A stretch of DNA of 64,000 bases from Eutrigla gurnardus (taxonomy: Eukaryota > Chordata > Actinopteri > Perciformes > Triglidae), in NCBI GenBank assembly GCA_963514095.1, contig OY741285.1, forward strand, positions 11,161,116 to 11,225,115, in the 5' to 3' direction. The translations under genes and the position numbers were made by a program. Within the stretch, counting starts at the first letter, position 1. Each line of letters opens with the position of its first letter. Below the pieces are notes generated by a model. That model worked only from the letters and a program-made list of their open reading frames with translations, did not search any database and was not told the origin of the DNA. Shown piece by piece: positions 20,855-32,800 of this stretch.

Positions 20855-23800
20855 ATGGCATTATTTGTACGAGCGATTGCGAATGAATTACGATCATTAG
20901 CGAACGATTTAGAGAACCATGCAACCAACGACTATGTTCAGTTTCGTCTGGATAGATTGATGGATGACTTGGCTCAGCTCAACGCCGATATGGATGTGGA
21001 AATGGAGCTAACAGTGTTAGACGGTCTTGAAGAAGTCGCCCGCCAACTTTACACCCTGTCGGAGTCAGAAGAAGGGACCCTTGGACGTCCGTCGTACAAT
21101 ATACCCCCCACTTTAACCGAAGCACACCTACTGCGGGGGCACACTGCTGGGGAAATAGCACAGGTGTTCGGAGTGTGCGAGAGAACAATTCGTCGGAGGA
21201 TGGCACAGTACGGAATAGGGTCATTTTTACTCCTAACGCTACATTGTCTGTTTGTCTGGTTTCCCGTGTCTCGTCTTTTAAAGGTGGCAATATATGTGTG
21301 CAAATTCACAGAGATATTTAACTAGCTAGTGTTTATTGATGGTAACGTTGCTCACCTTATCTCCAAATACCACTGGGAAATATACTGTGTTTATCTTATA
21401 TAGTCTAACGTTAGGTGCACATTTGAGTCCAAGCTTTTAGTATAAATTGTTCATGATATCATAGAACATTTATACAATAATAATATGTCTCCTTGCACTG
21501 CTTTAAGTTTTGCACTGAGTTTAAGTTAACTAAAAATTAACTAACGTTACTGATATTAACTTACATTAATATGCACTGGGAATAGGTCTAACAATACTTG
21601 ATTATATAGGCCTATATGCTTTGGTTTTCAACGACAGATGGACTGGTGACTAACATGCTTATATTACTGACAAACTCAGTGTAGGAGCCAACATTGGTTT
21701 GGCCTGTATTATTAATTGTTTATCCTGCACACGCTCTTTGGTTCCTATCATGACAAGTGTTGTGCCAAGTCGCTACACTTAGTGTACACTATCATATGTA
21801 CTCCTTACAGGTAGTGGATTTGTGCTGCTGCATTTGTTGATACTGTACATGGGTGCCATTAATTAACATCTTCAGTTTGTCAGATGATCTGTAACCCTAT
21901 TTCTGGAGTAAAAAGAGTCAGAGTCAGATGTGACATTTCAGCACAATTGCATTAGTTTGACACATGATAGTGTTGCATATATAAACTCATACAATACGAA
22001 AGATTTTAACTTAAATTATAAATAAAATGTATAATCTTCTACAGGACACAGCAGCTGAGTTTAGACTAAACAGGAATGAGGTTTGTTTTAGGTGACACCG
22101 ATTTAAAATAATCGTCGTTTTGTTTTTACTTTGAGATGGGTGACATTTCTTTGTTGCCTCTTGTGACCTTTTTTCTTGTTATTTTTGATGATCAGAGTCC
22201 ACAATCTATTAACTCTGTTGTGAAAAAAATAGTAAGCTTGAATATAGGAGGAGAGTCTATAGGTTATATCAATAACAGCGCTTTATTAGCACAAATATCA
22301 GGAAAACATATTCCGGCAGTTAAACGTGCACGGACCTAGTAGTGAACTCAACATAGGGTTGAATTTACTCAAAAGGCGCTTACATCAGAGTGCGCAGCTT
22401 ATTTCATGAGACTCGACATGAGTCTGATTGGCTCAGTCAATAGATGCAGGCGGAGCGTAATTTTAGCATGCCGCGGCCTGGTTGGAGCGCTGGGTATCTC
22501 CACCCACACTGGCTCATACGGTCCATCCCTCCGGGTGCTGTCTTCTATGTATGTGTATGTATGTTGTCGAGATGCACATATATCATATACTCCCCCCCTG
22601 TGCGGATTCCGCTAAGGAATGTGTCCTATGTATATTGTTTGGCCCCTACCCCAGCTGCTCTCTCGCCTGTGCCTGTGGGTGTGTATGTGTGTGTAGTAAT
22701 TTAAAACATGTGTGATTAGCTTATGTATTTACATTTTTCTCCACAAATCCCCCTTTTCACACCAACTAGGTGTGAACATTTTGTTTAAAGGTACTCTTCT
22801 CCTTCCTCGTCTTCCATGTTCAGGCTCCCATCCTCAAGTTCCTCATTAGCTAGTAGGGGCATCATATTTTGGTGGGTCTTTTTCTTTAGTCAGTGCAGTT
22901 TGCACTAACCTGGAAACCATGGTTCTCAGACATGGAATGCAGCAGCACCCACAGGTGACTAGTATGGCCAGGAAGATGGCTATTGAGGCTGCTAAAGATA
23001 TTATTACCGCTTTCCATTTTCCAAACACTAGTTCCATCCATTTGGTGAACGAGTCATCGACCCCTGATGCTTCGTGCATTTCTTTGGAGAGTGCTCTTAG
23101 GTTTTCTAATGCTCGAGTGACTGAGCCATCTGGGGCCGTGTTATTGGGGATTATGGTACAGCAAAGTTTTCCAAACATGGCACAGACACCCCCTTTTTCA
23201 GCTAGGAGCATGTCTAGCGCCATTCTATTTTGCATAGTGATGATCGATGTGGGTGCGAGCTGCTCCGCCAGCCCTTCTACTGCATCCCTAGTGGCATTAG
23301 CGAGGCGCAAAAGATTATAGTGGATATAGTTAATGCGGTCTACGTTTTTATTGGGGAGTATCCAGAGAAAGATCGATTCGAACCCTGCCCCTACTTGATT
23401 GGCCAATTTATACTCGTCTGGCACGCCTCGAGGGATACCTATGGCGTCCACGTATGTGGTCCCTCCAAATGGGTCTTGCAAGCTTGTGTCCCTTTTAGCA
23501 AGTATATGTCTTCTTCTTCGCCGGACGAGGGCGTTAGGTCCTGAGGGTTTTTTTATCACTCGACTGCCTATTAACGTAAGGGGCATCCCTAGTCTGACCA
23601 TGGCGCAGGTGCCTATGGTGGTGTCGGCCTCTACTCGAGAATAGAGACGCAACCCTCCACAATAGTAAAACAGTCCCGCTCGGGCCCATGGTCCTATCAC
23701 ATCCCCAGATGTTGTCCTATTACACCAGTCTGAGGGTATGTTTCCTACATTGACTTTTGGTTTGCTGCTGGCGAAGTTGAAACACTGATACCTGGGATCT

Positions 23801-26800
23801 TTTCCTTTTATGGCGGTAAAATAGCCGGCCCTAGTTTTATTATCAATGGGTGGGAAGACTGATGCCAGGGATTGGCATCCTGAGGGTGTGGCTTTTCTGG
23901 TTAAGTTCATCATACATTCATAACCTACTTTGTCTTTGTCTGGATATAAGGGGGCAGGTTCGACGAACATGGCAGGACGCGCAGCCGCGCATGCTACACA
24001 TCCCGTCATGTTCTGGCGCTTAGCATTATCCGTAATCCACCTTAACCAAATGTTACTTTCTCCGAAGCCTGTAGCCATTTTTACGACGTCTAAAGGAGTT
24101 AATTCTGTGTAATCCTGGGTCATCACTATCGGACTGGTAGTGGGCGGCTTTAGGGCAGTGGAATTAGCTGTGGTCGTATTCGTTGCACTACCTTTACTAG
24201 TGGGGGCGTATTTGGGCGGGTATATGTTTACTTGTATTCCTCGTATCTGGTCTTTTCCGGTGACGTCTACTCCTAATGCGATCCATATGCGATTTTTTCC
24301 CGTGGAGCTTGCCTTAATGTTATTGATAGAGAGAGTGAGCGGATTGCCGGTTGGACTGAAATCTCTTTGGAACGAAATGTGGTCCCAAAACTCGCTGTGT
24401 GTGTGTCTGGTAAAACCGGACCAGGTCCCAGTGTACTTTGTTACTAAATACCACGCGGCACAAAATGGCTGTGAATCCACCGAGAACCCAAACCCACGTT
24501 GGTAAGCATTCCCAGTGGCCTCGCAGCTCTCCACTATTTGTGGACTATGACACAGATAGACATCGTAGCCCCGCCAACTTGCTTGGGATTCCCCGCAGTC
24601 TATCACGGAGCACAGGTCGAATGTGAACATTGTGGTATCCCCGGCAGTATAATTTAAAACTATTTTAGCACCGCACGCGACTTCGGGGATCTGGAAAGTT
24701 TTCGTTTGTTCCCTTTTGGGACGGGTTAGGTAAATGTTGGTGGAATTGTCTCGCTCTTTGTTTATTAGTTCGAGTCCTAGTAGAAGGAGTATTACCGCCA
24801 CCCCGGTTACACCCATGATCACGGTGCACATCGTTTTCCCCCATGGGAGATAGTCTGCATATCTCCACCTCCGTCTTTCCTCCGGTGCAACAGACGGATC
24901 TCCGGAGAGTCTCCTAAAACTCCTCGGAGTCGTCATTTTGGGCCAAATCTGTTCTCACTTCCTGGAGTGAGCGAGTAGGTGGTGATGCTGGGGCACAATG
25001 TGTCAGGTGGTGCCAGGGAGCTCCTGCTTTTCCCTTGACCTGGACCGAGTGTGAAGTAACCTCTAGGGCTGCAACGATTCATCGAGTTACTCGATTAACT
25101 CGATTATGAAAATTCCTCGAGGCAAAACATCTGCCTCGAAGCCTCGTTAAATTCCTATGACGCGCCTATGTGCAGGGATCCGATTGTTCCACACGGACCG
25201 TTGTTCAGGAAGCACACCAGCGCGTCATACACGGTCATTCATTCTGAATTTAGTTGGCGCGATGGCGGAAAGTCAGCCTCAGAATGTCCGCAAACGACAG
25301 AGAGTATCGGGGCTAAACAACGGTATCCTGCTTGCCCATGTGAGCGATTTATTTCTGACAACAAAACGAATGCGTAAAGTAGTAAAATGTGTGACTAGAT
25401 GTCTCCTCGTCTCCGTGGTGCATTTATCCGTTTAGTTTATGTATATCGATCACTTCTCATCCGCCATCTTGCGAGTGACGTATAGAGTTACGTTTATTCA
25501 TCGGACGCTCGTATTGGCTCCCGTAGCAGCTTTTACAGCCAATCGGAAAGCCTGATTTACGCTTGGCTGTGAGTTGTTGTGTTTGCCCAAACGGACGGAG
25601 GAGTTCAGAGCAGAGAAAAGAACGGTCAAACAGTTACTGTAGTGATAGAGAAAGCTAAATACATAAATGGCACAGAAGAAGAACACTATATGCACACATA
25701 TTTAGGGCAGGGAGAGGAAAGGGCCATTGCTGGCAAAACAAAACGTAAATTAAATGTTATCCATGTTTTATCCAAGTTGATTTAACTGTATTGTTGTTAA
25801 ATTCTCACTGGCACTTAATAAATGGGCTTAGTTTCGGAGCCAAATTTTGGAGTTGGAATGAATACCTCTGTTTATTTTTTTTAGAAATGCTTGATCATTT
25901 TACAGCCACATCATTTTCGTTATGCATTATTTGTTTTGGTTGTTTAAAAACGCAATTTTTTTTTATCCGATTCCTCGATTAATCGATCGATAAAGTGCTA
26001 AATTAATCGATTACAAAAAGAATCGATAGCTGCAGCCCTAGTAACCTCCTTCACTTCGTACGGACCAGTCCACCTGGGGTCTGTCCACTTTCTTTTGTGA
26101 ACCTTGACCCTGACCCAGTCTCCTACTTTGACTATCGTCCCCTGCTCTTCGGGATCCTTCTCCTGTGCCTTCTGCACCTGTATTGAGAGAGCTGAGACAA
26201 GAGATATTAGTTCTCTCATGTAGTCGGATTTTTCTATCTGACACACATCTAAAGGAGGTATATGTCCTCCATCACGTGGCGGGCCAGGCATTGGCCTTCC
26301 CGTCAACAACTCATGGGGCGACAGGTGCGTGCCTCCCCCTTTTGAGGTTCTCATGGCCATGAGAGCCAAAGGGAGGGCCTCCAACCATGTCATCTTACTG
26401 CCCGCACATACCTTGGCTATTTTAGCCTTCAATGTTTGATTCGCGCGTTCCACCAGTCCCTGGGACTGTGGATGGTAGACCGAACCAAAACTGTGTGCAA
26501 TCCCCAGGAATGCCTCCACTTCACTCAGCATCTGATTATTAAAATGTGTCCCGTTGTCTGATCTGATACGTTTCGGTACCCCATATCTGGGTATTAGCTC
26601 TGTTTGCAACCACTTTATTACTGTCTTCCCGTCTTCTCTATTTGTGGGGATTGCTTCTACCCATCTTGAAAATCTGTCTACCATTACCAAGATGTACCTC
26701 TTTCCCTGTACTACGTTCTCCTGTCCCATATCTGTATAATCTATACTAATATCTTGGAATGGTGCGAGAGGTACGGGGTAGGATCCCATGGGCGTTTTGA

Positions 26801-29800
26801 ATGGTTTTCTTGGGTTGTGGTTTCCACAGACGACGCATTCTTCGCAGTATAGTTTTGCCATGCTGTCTAGGTGTGGGTGCCACCAGAGTGCTGAAATGTT
26901 CAACAGTGTCTGTCTTTGTCCTTCATGGGTTGGTCCATGGGCTTCTTTTAGTAGGGTCGCTACTAATTTTGCTGGTGCCACTATCCTTCCATCATGTGAT
27001 CTCCAGAGACCTTCTTTCTTTGTGGCCCCCTTTTGTGTCCATGTCGACCATTCGTACGGGCCTGCTTGTTCTTGTATCTTTTTTAGGTCCTCTTCGGTGA
27101 GTTTAGGTTGGGGGGGCGTCAGCTTAAGTATCATTTGCTTTGGCTGATATCCTCCTGCCTTTTTGGCCGCCTGATCTGCAGCCTCGTTTCCTTGACTGAT
27201 CCTGGTGCCTGTTTTCTCATGTCCTTTGCACTTCATTATGGATACTCCTCTTGGTAGGGTGATTGCTTCCACCAGCTCTTGTATTTCTCTTTGGTGTTTG
27301 ATTGGGGCGTTGCTGGATGTTACGAATCCCCTCCGTTGCCACATGGGTGCATCTACTTGTGCCGCCCCATGTGCATAAGCAGAATCTGTAAAGATGTTCA
27401 CCGTCTTTCCTTTGGCCAGTTTCAAGGCTTCGGTGAGCGCCTTGACTTCTGCCATTTGCGCTGAAGCGGGTTGTGGTATTACTTCTGCTTTGAGCGTCTC
27501 ATGTCTTCCATTGGAGTGTTGCTGAACCACTGCATATGATGCCTGGTTCAGTCCGTTTTCTCCTCGGTAGCAGCATCCGTCAGTGTAGAGCCAGAGTTCT
27601 GCTTTGGGATCTATGTCATTTTTCAGGTCTTGTCTGAGCTTACTTTCTTTGACCGCAAGTTCTTCACATGAATGTGGGGTTCCTTTCCCAAAGTTTCCAG
27701 CCATGTTCCTTTCGGCTGCGACAAAGGTTATATGTGGCCTGGTGCATTCTCTTTGAATCTTGGTTTTTCTGGCCATGCTGAAAGTAAACTCCTTACTTGC
27801 CAAAAACGCTGCAACTCCATGTTCAGTGTGGACCTGTAATGGGTGACACATCACTACATGTGCTGTTTTTTTGAGAGCTTTTGCTACCGCTGCAACATAT
27901 CTGGCGCACATTGACTGTCCGGTTTCCACTGCGTCGAGTTTTGAAGAGTAGTATATCAACACATTCCTCTCTCCCCCTTTTTTCTGATACAAAACAGCAT
28001 TTAAAAATGCATTTTGTTCAGAAACATCCAAATGGAACACTTCTGTGTAGTCCGGTGAGGTGAGTGCAGCAGCTTGGGAGAGTACTTGTTTCATGTCAGT
28101 GAATGCTTGTTCAGCTTCAGAAGTCCAGGGTAGTCGTTCTGTGAGGTTTCGAGCCCCTACCTCGTTGATCATTGTCCGCAAAGGTTGTGTCCGATTGGAG
28201 TAATCAGGTATGTGGGATCGGCTGTAGCCCGTTAGTCCCAGAAATGACAGCATGTCTGCCACCGTGGTGGGCTTTGGATGGTGTAGGATTGATTCCCTGT
28301 GGGCCGTAGATACTCCCAATCCTGATGCCGAGATTTGTCGGCCTAGGAATAGGACTTCTTCTCTGCATAGCTGCACTTTTTCTCTCTTGACTTTGTAGCC
28401 CTTTTTGTGCAGAACTGAGAACAGTAGGGCAGTGGCCTCCAGGCAGAGGGTAGATGTTTCTGCTGCCAAGAGAAGATCATCTACATATTGGATGAGCACA
28501 ACCCCTGGTGGCCATTGGAGTTCTAGTAGGTGTGCTTTTAGTACCTGATTAAAGAGACCTGGCGAGTCCCTGAACCCCTGTGGCAACCGATTGTAGGTGT
28601 ACTGTTTGCCCCCAAACGTGAACGCAAACATGGCTTGTGATGTTTGTGCCAGTGGAACACTGAAGAAAGCGTTTGCCAAATCTATGACAGTGAAGTATCG
28701 AAATACTGGGCTTAAACTCGTGAGTGCTACGTGTGGGTCTGGTACTGGATGAACATCTGGAGTCGTTACATCATTTATAGGGCGGAAATCTTGTACCATT
28801 CTCCAGCCCTTTCCCCCTGCTTTCTGTACCGGTAATATGGGAGTATTCCATGGGGAGTGGCACTCGTATATTACCCCGACGTCCAGAAGGCCCTGTATCG
28901 TGGGGGCAATTCCCTTCATTTGATCTTGGGTTAGGGGATACTGCCGTCGATAAATAGGAGGTGCATCTGGGTCTTTCAGGGTGACAATCACTGGTTGTGT
29001 TTCCAGGGCTCCTACGTCATGGGGGGTTATAGTCCAAAATCGTGAGTTCACCGCATTCAAAACCGCTGCGGCTCCTGGGTGATCCGTACATGGGAGTCCA
29101 TGTTGTCTTGGCAGTGGTATGTGTTCTGGGAGGGAGACATCCGTGGTATGGGGGCCCGTGAAGCACCACATATCTTCTTCTTGTGGGGCTTGGGCTCCTT
29201 TCTGGGGTTTTTGGACTTGGAGCGGCCATGTTGCTTAGATCAGTCAATTGAGATATGTCTACCCCTCCTGTGGGGAGGCCAAAGTGGTCCTCGTTATCTC
29301 TCATGAAGTCCCGATCGTATCCACATGCCGCTGATTTAGGGTTGTATCCTCCAGCCGCTCCCCGTTCCTCTTCCTCTTTCTGGCCGCCAATACTGCTGGC
29401 AGGTGACTTTACTCTGGTTGACCCCTCCTTCCTTGGGTCGATATGGTTTCCACCACTAGGTGGCTTCGAGGGATTTTTTGTGAGAGGTCCTTCTGGTTCA
29501 CTTTCTGACCAGGTCTTTTCTGAACTGCCTTGACTCCTTGATCCTTCAGGGGGCTCCAGTGCCGTTATTCGCTGTTGCAGTCTTTCCACTTCTCTCTTCA
29601 TTTCCTCTCTGTCTTGGTCTTGTACGAGGACTTCCACGCCAGCCAATGTATGTACTGGTGCTTGAACTGCTGTGTCTGTGGTCTGTGCAGGCATAAATCT
29701 TTGGTGGGTGTAGGGAGGTGGGGCTGTTGGGGGAGATGTCGTTTCCAGAGGCCCAGCTGTCAACTTCTCTGGCAGGACTGGATATATGCCCTCTCCCCCT

Positions 29801-32800
29801 CCCTGTGTCTCTTCATGTTTGTCTCCCCTCTCCATTCTTCTCTGCTGAAACAGGTCTTTTAGCATTAGATTTGTTACTCTTGTCTCTTCTTCTTGTTCTT
29901 CAAAGATCTTTTTGAGTGGTTTGAAAAATGATCGCTTGTCCTTTTCAACCTCCATGTTCTGTCGAGCTCTCTCTAATCTTTGTTTGACATCATTCACCAT
30001 TATATTCATAGCTTCTCTTGATGGCAGCCCGTCCTTGGTGATCCATCCCTTTATCTCCCACCTTTTCGCTACTGATTTAACAATCTTCCCATCTCCCTTT
30101 TTACTTCTATCCTCAGTCATAACTCTAGCCTTCAAGGTCTCTACGAAGTCTTCCATTTCCCCCTCGTTCAATCCCTCAATATAATCAAAAGAATCGCTCC
30201 TAACGTTACCCAGACCAGCCCCAATCCCACTAGGTTTATTTAACAGACTCGTCTTAATAAGTTTTTCTAGTTCTAGTATCTGTCTACTCACTACCGTTAT
30301 CGTTGGTATATGTATCTCTGCTGTTGCTGCTGAGTGGAGAGTGTCACTTCCTGGAGCGTGCAACAGGGTGTCGGCTGCTTCCTCTTCTTCTTTGTTATCT
30401 ATATCTCTAAACTCTTCTATGTCTATATCATAAAACTCCATGCCATGTCTAAATTTTCTTGTATTACAACCACTGCCTACGCTTCTCTACTCGACAGCGC
30501 GGTTCCGGAGAAATTGTATCGTTTCCAAATTACTATAAGTTTTCCTGTATTACAACCACTGCCTACGCTTCTCTGCTCGACAGCGAGGTCCCGGAGGAGT
30601 TGTATCGTTTCCAAATTACTATAAGTTTTCCTGTATTACAACCACTGCCTACGCTTCTCTACTCGACAGCGAGGTCCCGGAGGAGTTGTATCGTTTCCAA
30701 ATTACTATAAGTTTTCCTGTATTACAACCACTGCCTACGCTTCTCTGCTCGACAGCGAGGTCCCGGAGGAGTTGTATCGTTTCCAAATTACTATAAGTTT
30801 TCCTGTATTACAACCACTGCCTACGCTTCTCTGCTCGACAGCGAGGTCCCGGAGGAGTTGTATCGTTTCCAAATTACAAAGTACTATTTATGCAGTCTGT
30901 TGGTTAACCCAAAACACGCTATGTTCGTTAATAGAGTGACTTAATTATGTGCAAGAATTCTCATGTTTCACGGGGTGTGGTGGGTCCGCTACTTCATGAT
31001 ACTGTACACATAAAAGCCCTTCTATTCGTCCTTCATCTCGTGTTTTCTGTTAGGTTCAGTCACACATGTGTACACACTATGGCAGGTTTATTTTATCACT
31101 TTTGCAGAATATGTTTTCCTTCTATTTTTTAACATTTTATCCTTTAGTTAAATTTTGTCTAAAGTATTCATACTCACACTCGGTACTTGTTGATCACCTA
31201 ATTTATATTTTTCAATATACAGAATTCAATTAAATAGGTTTCTGCTTACCTTTTCGGTTGAGCGCTCATGTGATCAACTTTCCCGAGAGTGGATGAATCC
31301 TTCTGGCCTCCACTTTCTTTCAGGAAGCCCCCCTCCTTCTGCAAGACAGGAGGTAGTCGTTAAAATTCTTTCCTCCTCAAGCTTTTCTCCCAACCATCCT
31401 CTGCTACCAGATTTGTTGTGAAAAAAATAGTAAGCTTGAATATAGGAGGAGAGTCTATAGGTTATATCAATAACAGCGCTTTATTAGCACAAATATCAGG
31501 AAAACATATTCCGGCAGTTAAACGTGCACGGACCTAGTAGTGAACTCAACATAGGGTTGAATTTACTCAAAAGGCGCTTACATCAGAGTGCGCAGCTTAT
31601 TTCATGAGACTCGACATGAGTCTGATTGGCTCAGTCAATAGATGCAGGCGGAGCGTAATTTTAGCATGCCGCGGCCTGGTTGGAGCGCTGGGTATCTCCA
31701 CCCACACTGGCTCATACGGTCCATCCCTCCGGGTGCTGTCTTCTATGTATGTGTATGTATGTTGTCGAGATGCACATATATCATATACTCCCCCCCTGTG
31801 CGGATTCCGCTAAGGAATGTGTCCTATGTATATTGTTTGGCCCCTACCCCAGCTGCTCTCTCGCCTGTGCCTGTGGGTGTGTATGTGTGTGTAGTAATTT
31901 AAAACATGTGTGATTAGCTTATGTATTTACATTTTTCTCCACAACTCCAATAGAGGACAACAATCTGGATGAAACTTTGACCCAAATTCTGCAGCAGCAT
32001 CCCATGTCTGGATACAAAATGATGGTTGGGCACCTGAATGCACAAGGCATACGCATACAAAGTAAGGAATTGTATTCATTACCCATTCATTTGTTCAGGG
32101 GTTATTTTATGTTGGGATTTGGCCTACTTACCGATTTACTCACAATGTGAGGAAGCTGCTTTATTTAGTGCTAGTCTGGATTTTATCTGGATTTGTGAAT
32201 TCACTGCCAGATTGGGGAATGCTTTACTTTTTTTCTGTACACCGTATCTGTGAATTTTTTTGCCTATTATAGGACAGCGTGTCCAGGAATCCATGCGGCG
32301 AGTGGATCCTGGTGGAGTTTTGATGCGCACCCTTCAGCTGAACCCAAGAAGGCGTAGGAAGTACTCTGTTAGAGCACCGAACAGTTTATGGCACATCGAT
32401 GGAAATCACAAACTGATAAGGTATCGAAAAAACATTAACCATCTCAAGCATCCACTTTATTGTAGATTTTACTACTGTAAGATACTTACTACCCAGTTTA
32501 GTGTATATCCAGAGCAGTTTCAAAAGCTCATCTACAATTTTAATTAACCTACCAGTGTCTCTGCAAGCCGGACTGGGATTTATCAATGGTGGATGGATCA
32601 AATTATTTAATCCATCAGTGTTCTTGTGCATGCAAATCAGTTTTACTGACTTCTACCAGCATCAAAATTAAGAGTAATGCTGGTTGGTTCTTTGAACTTT
32701 TAGGTGGGGTGGCTTTTTAAAGTGGTCCGAACAGGTCAGTTAGAAACTGTGATAAACCTTCTGTTTTTGGCACAGTACTGAAATTGTAATCTGTGTATAT

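Larger units (their letters stand above)
22216..31943 (-). mobile_element. Endogenous retrovirus (gamma/epsilon-like), minus strand
   Basis: Two 530-base LTRs (22216-22745 and 31414-31943) start TG and end CA and are flanked by the 4-base duplication ACTC (22212-22215, 31944-31947). On the minus strand the order is 5' LTR, initiator-Met primer site, 86-base tandem repeats, gag, pol, env, purine tract, 3' LTR. A 4-base duplication, a Gag with PTAP and PPPY motifs and an Env with CXXC and CX6CC motifs fit gammaretrovirus-like fish viruses. It is defective: capsid, nucleocapsid and protease are missing and pol is interrupted. Confidence 0.92.

Noticed and set aside
31604..31913. Small open frames repeated exactly at 22.4 and 31.6 kb
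   Set aside because: They lie within the two identical LTRs and have no protein resemblance; LTR sequence explains them.
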